Assembly: GCF_008704535.1 (NCBI RefSeq)
Contig: NZ_CP023701.1
Span: 3,722,501 to 3,786,500 of the forward strand
Length of the DNA: 64,000 nt
Source: Streptomyces subrutilus
GTDB taxonomy: Bacteria > Actinomycetota > Actinomycetes > Streptomycetales > Streptomycetaceae
Direction of reading: 5' to 3'
Position 1 is the first letter of the stretch; every line of letters begins with the position of its first letter. This document shows, piece by piece, positions 7,538 to 15,040 of this stretch. The translations under genes and the position numbers were made by a program. The notes under the pieces are model-generated. The model did not search any database. It worked only from the letters and a program-made list of their open reading frames with translations, and had not been told where the DNA came from.

Positions 7538-9421
7538 CTAGGCGGGGCCGATCACGGCCCCCTCGTGCCAGCCCGAGCCGTCCCGCCAGTAGTGCCGGAG
7601 CAGGCGGTCGGTGCGCAGGGCGACGACTTCCAGGTTGAACCCGAAACTGCCCTGGAGCATCCCGGTGACCGCGAGCACGTCGCGGCCGAAGACCGCGCCG
7701 CGGCTCCAGCCCGACCCGGAGGCGTTGCCGCGCCACCAGTGCTCGACGCGGCCGCCCGCGACGGCCACGCACAGCTCGTAGTTCCCCGCGGTGTGCTCGT
7801 CGGCCGCCCCGTACTGCCCCTCGACGAGGCAGGGCGCGGACACCGCGCCCGCGCCGAAGACCTCCCCGGGGCGCCACGTGAAGCCGTTCGCGTCGTCGCG
7901 CCACCACAGCTGCATCCGGCCGTCCTCCAGGGCGGCCACCAGCTCCAGGCGGCGGGAGCGGGTCTGGACGAGGGCGGGCCCGTAGTGGGCGACGCCGGAG
8001 GCGAAACGGCCGCCGTCGTACCAGGTCCAGGGGGCGCCGTTGATCCGCCACCAGTGGTTCAGCCGGCCGTCCGCGGTGCGCACCACCGCCTCGAAGTTGC
8101 CCGGTTTGCCGTAGTCGCTCTGGATCAGGGCCGGGGTCGAGCCGACCGCCGCGTCGCCCGGGCCGAAGGCGCCGCCGTCGCGCCAGGCGCCGCCGGACTG
8201 CTCGTAGTACCAGTGGCGCAGCCGGCCGCCGGTGGTGACGTGCAGGGACTCCATGTTCCGGTTGTAGGTGCTGCCGGTGAAGGCGGGCAGGCCGGAGGCG
8301 TCCTGCGCGAACTCCCCCGAGCGGGTCCACGCGAAGGGCGCGTCGCCCTCGCGCCACCAGTGCCGCAGCCGGCCGTCCGGGGCGGTGGCCACGAGCTCGA
8401 AGTTGCGGTGGGCGCGGCCGTTGCCGCTCTCGTAGACGTTGCCCGCGTGCAGGCGGCGCTTGCTCCACGGGTCGATGTTCGTGCCGTACAGGCCGCACTT
8501 GGCCCAGCGGTCGATGCCCGCCTCCCCGTAGGCGATCCGGCCGTACCCGCCGACGTGGTGGCCCGTCCCCCACGAGTTGCGGAACAGCCAGCAGCCGGCC
8601 GCGTCGTCGTAGCCGACGATCAGCACGCAGTGGCCGCCCGCGTACGGGCCGACGGTGTGGTGGTAGACGCCCGAGCCCAGCGCGAAGAAGTCCTCGTACA
8701 CGTCGAAGCAGGCCGTCAGCGGGCCCACCGCGTCCAGCCACACCTTCTGCTGCTCCACGTCGCCGAGCCGGACGGGGGCGCCGATCCGCACCGTCCGGCC
8801 CGACCGGTCCCAGCTCGGCGTGTACTCGGCCCGCCAGGCGTCGCGGCGGGCGGCCGGCAGCCCGGCGGGCGGGACGCCGTACGGCCAGCAGTCCGGATCG
8901 GCGAGACCGCCGTTGGCCCTGATCCAGTCGAGGGCGCTCTCCGGGTCGCCGCCCTGCCCGCAGGCGCACTTCAGACCGTCGTGCACGTCCCCCGCGGAGC
9001 GCTCGGCCCACACGCAGTGCTCGATCCGGGCCATCGACTCCACCAGGCCGGCCGCCCCGAACGCCCAGCAGGAGCCGCACGGGTTCTGGTCCTTCACCCC
9101 GGTCAGCCACGGCCACCCCCAGCGCCCGCGCCAGTCCACCGCCGCGGGCCGGGCCGCCGCCGCGGCCGCCCCCGGGAGCAGGCCGTGCGCGGCACGACGC
9201 CGGGTGAGGTGCGGATTGCCGCTCTCCCGCCCGATCAGCGCCCGCAGGTCCACGGTGCCCGCGGCGGCCGCCGTGGTCAGCTCCGCCCCCGGATCCAGGC
9301 CCAGCGAGGGCCGCGGCAGCGGCTCGGCGTCGGCCAGGTGCTCCACGGCCGTCCACCGCGCCCCGTCCGCCGCGAGCCGCGCCCGCAGCTCCCCCACCGT
9401 CCCGACGGACTCCTCCGGCAT
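7538..9421 (-). CDS. Papain-like cysteine protease with PLL-type propeller
   Basis: A 627-aa protein. Residues about 93-300 are a C1 papain-like peptidase: oxyanion Gln112 and nucleophile Cys118 in KDQNPCGSCWAF, His264 in AGGHCVLIVGYD and Asn282 in LFRNSWG. Residues about 335-627 hold six repeats of the pattern NFELVA..DGRLRHWWR, as in PLL/tachylectin-like beta-propeller lectins. There is no visible signal peptide, which is odd for a protease of this type. I chose the ATG at 9419-9421 with GGGGGG just upstream; an in-frame TTG 23 codons earlier would also open. The inhibitor gene follows on the same strand. A glycan- or surface-targeted enzyme is inferred from the propeller. Confidence 0.85.
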   Translation of the reverse strand: MPEESVGTVGELRARLAADGARWTAVEHLADAEPLPRPSLGLDPGAELTTAAAAGTVDLRALIGRESGNPHLTRRRAAHGLLPGAAAAAARPAAVDWRGRWGWPWLTGVKDQNPCGSCWAFGAAGLVESMARIEHCVWAERSAGDVHDGLKCACGQGGDPESALDWIRANGGLADPDCWPYGVPPAGLPAARRDAWRAEYTPSWDRSGRTVRIGAPVRLGDVEQQKVWLDAVGPLTACFDVYEDFFALGSGVYHHTVGPYAGGHCVLIVGYDDAAGCWLFRNSWGTGHHVGGYGRIAYGEAGIDRWAKCGLYGTNIDPWSKRRLHAGNVYESGNGRAHRNFELVATAPDGRLRHWWREGDAPFAWTRSGEFAQDASGLPAFTGSTYNRNMESLHVTTGGRLRHWYYEQSGGAWRDGGAFGPGDAAVGSTPALIQSDYGKPGNFEAVVRTADGRLNHWWRINGAPWTWYDGGRFASGVAHYGPALVQTRSRRLELVAALEDGRMQLWWRDDANGFTWRPGEVFGAGAVSAPCLVEGQYGAADEHTAGNYELCVAVAGGRVEHWWRGNASGSGWSRGAVFGRDVLAVTGMLQGSFGFNLEVVALRTDRLLRHYWRDGSGWHEGAVIGPA

Positions 9422-9626
9422 GGCGGCCCCCCAGCTGCAACCGATCGATCCGAGATCCGCGAGCGTCCCTCCCGCGCCGGGGGGCGTCAAGGGGGTCCGC
9501 GCGGTCGCGCGGGTGCACGGGGGGCGTGCCGGGCGGACGTGGCGCGGGGGCCGGACGGGGCCGGGGTGCGGGTGGGGGCGGGGTGCCGGTGGGGGCGGGA
9601 TGCCGGTGGGGGCGGGGTGCGGCCCG

Positions 9627-9866
9627 TCAGGCGCGGGCGGCCTCGCGGACCCTGCGGAGCGACGGGTTGACCATGGCCGGGCCGTCTCCGACGACCACGG
9701 TCGGCACGGTCTCGTTCCCGTCTGCCACGCCCCGCACGAAGGCCGCCGCCCCCGGGTCCCGCCAGATGTTCACCTTCCGGTACGGGACACGGGCGACGCG
9801 CAGGCGGAGGCGCAGCCTGACGCAGTACGGGCAGCCGGGCCGCCAGTACACGGTCACCGGCTTCAC
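9627..9866 (-). CDS. Glutaredoxin/mycoredoxin-like protein
   Basis: A small thioredoxin-fold redox protein (79 aa from GTG 9864-9866). It begins VKPVTVYWRPGCPYC, with a CPYC active site, and continues with NETVPTVVVGDG, the cis-Pro region. Actinobacterial members reduce mixed disulfides with mycothiol. A longer reading from GTG 9900-9902 adds 12 Arg/Pro-rich residues that look unlike the family. The shorter start has no ribosome site of its own but overlaps the stop of a 20-codon ORF that has one, suggesting translational coupling. Confidence 0.8.
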   Translation of the reverse strand: MKPVTVYWRPGCPYCVRLRLRLRVARVPYRKVNIWRDPGAAAFVRGVADGNETVPTVVVGDGPAMVNPSLRRVREAARA

Positions 9867-9925
9867 CGGACCGCGCCCGTCGGGCCGCCGGCGCGGCCGC
9901 ACCGGGTGAAGACGTACGGGTTCAT
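9863..9925 (-). CDS. Short upstream ORF (20 aa) before the glutaredoxin gene
   Basis: ATG 9923-9925 is preceded by AGGGAG at suitable spacing (GAGGGAGCCAGGAC before the ATG), the best ribosome site in the neighbourhood. It encodes MNPYVFTRCGRAGGPTGAVR and stops at TGA 9863-9865, overlapping the glutaredoxin GTG in the form GTGA. It could be a leader peptide that delivers ribosomes to the glutaredoxin start. It has no recognisable domain. Confidence 0.4.
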   Translation of the reverse strand: MNPYVFTRCGRAGGPTGAVR

Positions 9926-10255
9926 GTCCTGGCTCCCTCTGCCGATGGCTCCGATCGGCCCCGCGCGGGCGCGCCGCCCTGCGCCCCCAGTAGACGCGAC
10001 ACCCCCGGAGCGGTCAACGCGCCGGCCGCCGCCCGCGGCGCACTGCGCACCGCACCGCACCGCACTGCGCACCGCGGCGCGGTGCGAACTACCCTCCCCG
10101 ACATGCCCGTTGACTGAACGGCATCTCCGAGGACACCGGCCGCACGGTCGCCGCCCGCGTCGCCGAGGACGCGGCGCACACCGGAGCCCGGCCCACCCGC
10201 TCGACTGACCCCGGCCCCGCGCGCGCCCCTCCCGCCCGGAGGGGCAGGGCGTGGG
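9926..10255. other. Gene-free stretch before the mobile elements
   Basis: About 330 bp with no convincing gene. It holds the upstream region of the glutaredoxin gene and a GC-rich simple repeat near 10036-10090 (repeated gcaccgc/gcactgcgc words). A segment at about 10108-10205 reads well in one frame (RTVAARVAEDAAHTGA) but lacks a start, a ribosome site and an upstream part; it may be the 3' remnant of a lost gene. This is inference from codon pattern only. Confidence 0.4.
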
Positions 10256-10424
10256 CTAGGCCGTCTCTTTCGGATCTTGTCGGCCGAGCCCGCGGCGTCT
10301 GGTGCCGTGCCTGGGCGTGCTGCCGGGGCGCTCGCGTACGGGACGTACGTGGTCGCCCCGGCAGTGCGGCCAGGCACGGTGCCAGGCGTCGCGGGCCCGG
10401 CAAGATCCGAAAGAGACGGCCTAG
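10256..10424. mobile_element. MITE-like long-hairpin element
   Basis: The left end reads GCCGTCTCTTTCGGATCTTG and the right end is its exact inverted copy. The complementarity continues, with a few mismatches, almost to the centre near 10340, so the whole 161-bp insert can fold into one long hairpin. CTAG lies directly on both sides (10256-10259 and 10421-10424), as expected for a 4-bp target duplication of IS5-type elements. It has no coding capacity. The end shares TCGGATCT with the neighbouring IS end at the same distance from the tip, so a related transposase probably moves it. Confidence 0.8.
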
Positions 10425-10479
10425 GCGCTGTTTCTCGGATCTCCTGACGTGAGTGGGGTGTTGGGGTCAGGCTTGCCGT

Positions 10480-11411
10480 ATGGGTCGTGGGGATCTGACG
10501 AACGCGGAGTGGGACCGGCTGGTGTCGTTCCTGCCTCCTGGTGGTGCTCGTGGGGGCCGGTGGAGTGATCACCGCCGGGTGATCAACGGGGTGCTCTACC
10601 GGGTCCGGACGGGTGTGCAGTGGCGGGATCTGCCGGAGCGGTTCGGGCCGTGGGAAACCGTCTACAAACGTCATCGCCGCTGGTCAGCGGATGGTACGTG
10701 GGCGATGCTGTTGTCTCGGATCCAGGCCGCCGAGGACGCGGAGGGCCGGATCGACTGGGACGTGTCGGTGGACTCGACTGTTGTGCGGGCCCACCAGCAC
10801 GCCGCCGGCGCGAGGAAGACACTGGCGGCCACTGATCCTCAAAAGGGGCACGTTCGGGGGACGAACCGGGTCGATCCGGTGTTGCGGAGACTGGTGGTCC
10901 GGCTCGAGGAAGTGGTCAGATCGGCGAGTGCCTGGGACGTTCCCGCGGCGGATTCACCACCAAGATCCACCTCGCCGCGGACGGGCGATGCAGGCCTCTC
11001 GCCCTCGTCCTGACACCCGGACACTACGGCGACGGGCCCCAACTCGAGCGGGTGCTGGAGCAGGTCTCCGTGCCCCGTCTCGGGGTCGGCCGGCCCCGCA
11101 CCCGCCCCGACCATGTCCTGGCCGACAAGGCCTACACATCCCGGAGGAACCGCCGTTACCTGCGACGACGCGGAATCCGCCACACCATCCCCGAACGCCT
11201 CGACCAGCAAAGACACCGCAAGAACCGCGGTTCACGCGGCGGCCGGCCCACCGGCTTCGACAGCCAGCGATACAAGAAACGCAACACCGTCGAACGAACC
11301 ATCAACCGCCTCAAGGGCTTCCGCGCCGTCGCCACCCGCTACGAGAAACGCGCCCACATCTACCTCGGCACCGTCACCCTCGCAGCCCTCATCATCTGGC
11401 TCCGCACATGA
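10480..11411 (+). CDS. IS5-family transposase (made by -1 frameshift)
   Basis: A DDE transposase in two overlapping frames. The first frame (ATG 10480, ends 11013) carries LTNAEWDRLVSFLPPGG, VLYRVRTGVQWRDLPERFGPW and DVSVDSTVVRAHQH with the first catalytic Asp. The second frame carries LGRSRGGFTTKIHLAADG, DHVLADKAYTS with the second Asp, and RYKKRNTVERTINRLKGF with the Glu. A -1 slip on CAAAAGGGG (10840-10848) joins them in the expected family order (...QKGARSGDEPG...). All catalytic motifs are intact, so it is probably active. In-frame GTG or ATG starts further upstream are possible. Confidence 0.87.
10840..10848 (+). other. Probable programmed -1 frameshift site
   Basis: CAAAAGGGG lies where the first transposase frame leaves the family pattern and the -1 frame resumes it. 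A-rich slippery runs of this kind are the usual control of transposase synthesis in IS5-type elements. Confidence 0.6.
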
Positions 11412-11426
11412 TCCGGGAAACAGCGC

Positions 11427-12191
11427 CTAGGGGAGTCGGGGGCGCACCGCCTCCCACGCGTCCGCCGCCGATGCCAGGGGGTCGTCGTCCGCGAGATGGG
11501 GGCGTACGAGGGCCAGCCAGGGCAGCAGGTGCTTGATGCGGCGCAGGTGCAGGATGCGCGGGCGGGGCAGCTCGCGCCAGGCGCCGGCCTCCGCCAGGGC
11601 GGCCTCGGGGGTGCTGCCGAGCAGGGCCAGCACCTCGCGGCACAGGGCCGCCGGGTCGCCGCCGCGGCCCGGGCCGAACTCCCGCAGCAGGTAGCCCCGT
11701 ACGGCCACCAGCTCGGCCCCGCGGGACGGTTCGTCCGCGCCCTCCGCGTCCGCGCGGCGCAGGGCGGCGGCCAGGGCCACCCGGCCCCAGCGCAGCCGGA
11801 TACCGTCCGGGGCCCGCTCGTCGCGCATCCGGGCCGCGGCCAGGGTGTGCAGGGACCGCGGGCGGGGCTCCTCGTCCAGTGGCGGGCCGGTCGCGAGCCA
11901 CTGCTCCAGCAGCTCCAGCGAGTGCCCGTCCGGCGGCACCGAGGTCAGCACCTGCCCCCGGCTGAGCAGGGCCACCACGGCGCCCGTCAGGTGGACCCTG
12001 CCGACGTGCCCGGCGCCGAGGGACGCGACCGGCCGCCCGTACCGCTCGATGCGGCGCAGCCCGAGCCGCAGCTCCCCCGCCGCGTAGACCTGTCCGGTGT
12101 GCGCGGTCCCGCCCACGCACCGGACCACGCACACCCCGCCCGTCACGTCGGCCTCCTCGACGGAGTACACCTGCAGTTCGGCGATCGGCAC
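11427..12191 (-). CDS. Hypothetical protein, N-terminal beta-barrel resembling a translation-factor domain
   Basis: A 254-aa protein of unknown function. The first 80 residues (LQVYSVEEADVTGGVCVVRC, GQVYAAGELRL, LGAGHVGRVHLTG) resemble the domain-2 beta-barrel of EF-Tu-like factors, but there is no GTPase domain. The rest is Arg- and Leu-rich helix with no motif I recognise (LCREVLALLGSTPEAALAEAGAW, RRIKHLLPWLALV). The GTG start follows a GGAAGGGGG ribosome site. The TAG stop falls within the CTAG duplicated by the adjacent insertion sequence, so the insertion left the reading frame unchanged. Confidence 0.7.
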   Translation of the reverse strand: MPIAELQVYSVEEADVTGGVCVVRCVGGTAHTGQVYAAGELRLGLRRIERYGRPVASLGAGHVGRVHLTGAVVALLSRGQVLTSVPPDGHSLELLEQWLATGPPLDEEPRPRSLHTLAAARMRDERAPDGIRLRWGRVALAAALRRADAEGADEPSRGAELVAVRGYLLREFGPGRGGDPAALCREVLALLGSTPEAALAEAGAWRELPRPRILHLRRIKHLLPWLALVRPHLADDDPLASAADAWEAVRPRLP

Positions 12192-12248
12192 CCGCGCCCC
12201 CTTCCCGGCGGGGAGGCTACCGCCCCGGGGCCGGTGGCCGGCAGGCGG

Positions 12249-13187
12249 TCAGCCGGACTCTTCCTCCAGGACCAGGCGGACCTCGGTGGCCTCGTACCCG
12301 GCGCGGTCGAAGGCGGCGGCCATCGGGGTGTTCACGGTGTCCGTGGTCGCGGTGATCCGCTCGGCGCCGGCGGCCGCGTGGAAGCGGGTGATCTCGGCCA
12401 GCACCTCGTCGATCAGGCCCCGGCCGCGCTGCTCCGGTACGACGCCGAGGTAGCCGACGTTGCGGTGGTAGGGGGTGGCGGAGGGGATGGCCAGCCCCGC
12501 GAGGGTGCCGTCCGGGAGGTGGGCCAGGCGCCACCAGGAGCGCTCGCCCGGGCAGTCGCGGTAGAAGGCGAAGTCCGCGCGGGCGACCTCCTCGGGGGTC
12601 GCCGTGCGCAGTTCGTCGCGGGTGGCCAGGTCGAGGCTGCCGCGGGACAGCCGCACGAAGGCGTCGAGGAACTCCTCGTCCCCGCCCTCGCGGAAGACGA
12701 GCCGCCCGGTGGGCGGGGCGGTCCCGGCGGACGGGGTCCACTCGTAGCGCAGGCGCTCGATCTCCCGGGTCGGTCCGCAGGCGTGCGCGGCCTGCCGGCG
12801 CCAGGCGACCGCCTCGACGGCGGCCGGGTCGGCCCGCCAGTCGCGGGGCAGGGTGACGGTGTAGCCGGGGCGCGTGCCGAAGGCGGTGTGCCCGGCTTCG
12901 AGCAGCCCGGCCGCCACCGCGGCCGGGTCGGAGGTGCCCGCGCGGACGTGCAGGCAGTCCAGGGCGATCGGGTGCCCGCTGTCGGCGCGGCCCCACCACA
13001 GGGCGCGGGCCAGCACCTCCCCGTCCTCGTCCTCGGCGAACCAGGTCCACTCGGGGCGCATCCGGCCGGCGGCGAACTCCCCGCGGATCGTCGCGGGGGC
13101 GAGGAGGCGGACGGGCCCGCCGTCGCCGGGAAGGGCGGTGGCGCGGTCGAGGTCGGCGGGGTCGGCGGTGGCGGGACGGAAGATCAT
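12249..13187 (-). CDS. GNAT family N-acetyltransferase
   Basis: A 312-aa protein with two acetyltransferase-like halves. The C-terminal half has a clear acetyl-CoA site: YLGVVPEQRGRGLIDEVL (the Q/R-x-x-G-x-G/A loop) followed by TTDTVNTPMAAAFDRAGYEATEVRLV, where the final strand and Asn are conserved. The N-terminal half (about 1-150) looks like a degenerate second GNAT domain. The substrate is unknown. The ATG at 13185-13187 begins MIFRPATADPADLDRA, a typical GNAT start. It stands alone, facing away from the repeat array. Confidence 0.82.
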   Translation of the reverse strand: MIFRPATADPADLDRATALPGDGGPVRLLAPATIRGEFAAGRMRPEWTWFAEDEDGEVLARALWWGRADSGHPIALDCLHVRAGTSDPAAVAAGLLEAGHTAFGTRPGYTVTLPRDWRADPAAVEAVAWRRQAAHACGPTREIERLRYEWTPSAGTAPPTGRLVFREGGDEEFLDAFVRLSRGSLDLATRDELRTATPEEVARADFAFYRDCPGERSWWRLAHLPDGTLAGLAIPSATPYHRNVGYLGVVPEQRGRGLIDEVLAEITRFHAAAGAERITATTDTVNTPMAAAFDRAGYEATEVRLVLEEESG

Positions 13188-13290
13188 CCGCCGATGGTCA
13201 CACGGGCCCACCCGGCCCTGCCAGGGGTCTGCGGGCGGCCCGCCGCGGGTGCCGGTGGCCGCGCGCGGCCCGGAACCCGGGCGGAGCGGC

Positions 13291-13446
13291 CGTTGCGCGC
13301 GGACGGCCGTTGCGCGCGGGCCGTTGCGCGCGGGCCGTTGCGCGCGGGCCGTTGCGCGCGGGCCGTTGCGCGCGGACGGCCGTTGCGCGCGGGCCGTCGC
13401 GCGCGGGCCGTTGCGCGCAGGCCGTTGCGCGCGGGCCGTTGCGCGC
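13291..13446. repeat. GC-rich tandem repeat array (11 copies)
   Basis: Eleven copies of CGTTGCGCGC (one variant with CGTCGCGCGC) are spaced by 14 bp, or by 17 bp where GGACGGC is inserted. The unit is CGTTGCGCGCGGGC. It lies between the start of the acetyltransferase gene and the terminator behind the first bkd operon. I see no coding frame that would be supported on both sides. Confidence 0.9.
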
Positions 13447-13482
13447 CGATGGCCGGCCTCCTGGTGCGGAGGCCGGCCATCG
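13447..13482 (-). terminator. Hairpin terminator after the first bkd operon
   Basis: A perfect 15-bp stem (CGATGGCCGGCCTCC and its complement) with a 6-base loop lies 22 bp beyond the stop of the E2 gene. There is no T-run, as is usual for Streptomyces hairpin terminators. Confidence 0.75.
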
Positions 13483-13504
13483 GCGGGTACGGCTACGGCT
13501 GCCG

Positions 13505-15028
13505 CTACGACCAGGTGACGAGGCGGCGGGGGTGCTCCAGGACGGCCGCGATGTCGGCCAGGAAGCGGGAGCCGAGCTCGCCGTCGATCAGGCGGTGGTC
13601 GAACGACAGCGCCAGGGTGGTGACCTGACGCGGCTTCACCTTGCCCTTGTGGACCCAAGGCTGGAGCTTGATCGCACCGACCGCGAGGATCGCGGACTCG
13701 CCGGGGTTCAGGATGGGCGTACCGGTGTCGACGCCGAAGACGCCGACGTTGGTGAGGGTGAGGGTGCCGTTCTGCATGTCGGCCGGCGAGGTCTTGCCCT
13801 CGCGGGCCGTGGCGACCAGCGAGGACAGCGACTGCGAGAGCTCGCCGAGGGTCTTGGCGTGGGCGTCCTTGATGTTCGGGACGATCAGCCCGCGGGGGGT
13901 GGCCGCCGCGATGCCCAGGTTCACGTAGTGCTTGAGCACGATCTCCTGGGCCGCCTCGTCCCAGGAGGCGTTGACCTCCGGGTTGCGGCGGACGGCCACG
14001 AGGACGGCCTTCGCGATGAGCAGCAGCGGGTTGATCCGCAGCCCCGCGAGGTCCGGATCCTCCTTGAGCTCGGCGACGAGCTTCATCGTCCGGGTCACGT
14101 CGAAGGTGATGAACTCGGTGACGTGCGGCGCGGTGAAGGCCGAACCGACCATGGCCTGGGCGGTCACCTTGCGGACGCCCTTGACCGGGACGCGGGTCTC
14201 GCGCGCCGACGGATCGACCGCGGCGGCGACCGCGGCCGGCGCCGGAGCCTGCGCCGCGGCCGGAGCCGGGACGGCAGCCGCGGCCGGCTGCGGGGCGAGG
14301 GCGGCGGCTGCCGCCGCGTGGACGTCCTCGCGGGTGACGACCCCGCCGTCCCCGCTGGGCACCACGGAGGCCAGGTCGATGCCGAGGTCCTTCGCGAGCT
14401 TGCGCACCGGCGGCTTGGCCAGGGGCCGCTCGGCGGACCCGGCGCCGTCACCGTCGTACCGCGCGCTGCCGTTCCGTGCGGTGCCGTTCTGGGCCGTGCC
14501 GTTCTGGGCCGTGCCGTTCTGCGCCGTGCCGTTCTGCGCCGTGCCGTTCTGCGCGGGCGCCGCGGGCGCGGGCGCCGCGGGCGGGGCCGCCGGAGCCGGT
14601 ACCGCGGCCGCCGCGGGAGCACCCGCCGGGACCTTGCGCGGGCGGCGCTTGGTGGAGGCGGTGGAGACCCCGTACCCGACCAGGACGGGCTGCCGCGCCT
14701 CGGGCGCCGGCTCCGCCCGGGCGGCGGCCGGCGCGGGGGACGCGGCGGCCGGGGCCGCGACGACGGCCTCGGCCGGGGCCTCGCCGCCCTCCGTCCGCAC
14801 CGAGATGATCACCTGGCCGACGTCGACCGTCACGCCCTCCTCGAAGAGGAGCGCGTGCACGACGCCGTCGAACGGCACCGGGAGCTCCACGGCCGCCTTG
14901 GCCGTCTCCACCTCGCAGACGACCTGCCCGTCGGTGACCGTGTCACCCGGCTGGACGTACCACTTGAGGATCTCGGCCTCGGTGAGGCCCTCGCCCACGT
15001 CGGGCATCTTGAATTCACGGATGGTCAT
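13505..15028 (-). CDS. bkdC2: Branched-chain 2-oxoacid dehydrogenase E2 (dihydrolipoyl acyltransferase)
   Basis: The 507-aa E2 core of an oxoacid dehydrogenase complex. The lipoyl domain is at residues 1-80, with lipoyl-Lys in VETAKAAVE. A long Ala/Pro linker contains NGTAQ pentapeptide repeats. The E3/E1-binding domain is at about 200-240 (VRKLAKDLGIDLASVVPSG), and the C-terminal catalytic domain ends with LSFDHRLIDGELG, which carries the active-site His and Asp. It transfers branched acyl groups to CoA, feeding branched fatty acids and polyketide starters. It is the last gene of a three-gene operon, 12 bp after E1beta. The branched-chain rather than pyruvate assignment rests on the separate E1alpha/E1beta and synteny. 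Confidence 0.88.
   Translation of the reverse strand: MTIREFKMPDVGEGLTEAEILKWYVQPGDTVTDGQVVCEVETAKAAVELPVPFDGVVHALLFEEGVTVDVGQVIISVRTEGGEAPAEAVVAAPAAASPAPAAARAEPAPEARQPVLVGYGVSTASTKRRPRKVPAGAPAAAAVPAPAAPPAAPAPAAPAQNGTAQNGTAQNGTAQNGTAQNGTARNGSARYDGDGAGSAERPLAKPPVRKLAKDLGIDLASVVPSGDGGVVTREDVHAAAAAALAPQPAAAAVPAPAAAQAPAPAAVAAAVDPSARETRVPVKGVRKVTAQAMVGSAFTAPHVTEFITFDVTRTMKLVAELKEDPDLAGLRINPLLLIAKAVLVAVRRNPEVNASWDEAAQEIVLKHYVNLGIAAATPRGLIVPNIKDAHAKTLGELSQSLSSLVATAREGKTSPADMQNGTLTLTNVGVFGVDTGTPILNPGESAILAVGAIKLQPWVHKGKVKPRQVTTLALSFDHRLIDGELGSRFLADIAAVLEHPRRLVTWS
14467..14556. repeat. 15-bp tandem repeat in the E2 linker
   Basis: GTGCCGTTCTGSGCC is repeated about five times in frame, with one degenerate copy, coding for NGTAQ repeats in the flexible linker between the lipoyl and subunit-binding domains. 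Confidence 0.85.
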
Positions 15029-15040
15029 GAACGTGGCTCC

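Larger units (their letters stand above)
10425..11426 (+). mobile_element. IS5-family insertion sequence
   Basis: The element is about 1.0 kb, bounded by terminal inverted repeats of 17 bp with one mismatch: GCGCTGTTTCTCGGATC on the left and the complement of GATCCGGGAAACAGCGC on the right. CTAG flanks both sides (10421-10424 and 11427-11430), matching the YTAR target duplications of the IS5 group. It encodes one transposase split over two frames. It is inserted directly next to the hairpin element, sharing the CTAG between them. Confidence 0.9.

Noticed and set aside
10108-10205. Small gene before the MITE
   Set aside because: It has no start with a ribosome site and no length; at most a gene remnant.
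13291-13446. Repeat array as part of an extended acetyltransferase or of another protein
   Set aside because: The frame through it gives only NGPRATARAQRP-type repeats, while the family start at 13187 is well placed; a non-coding array is simpler.
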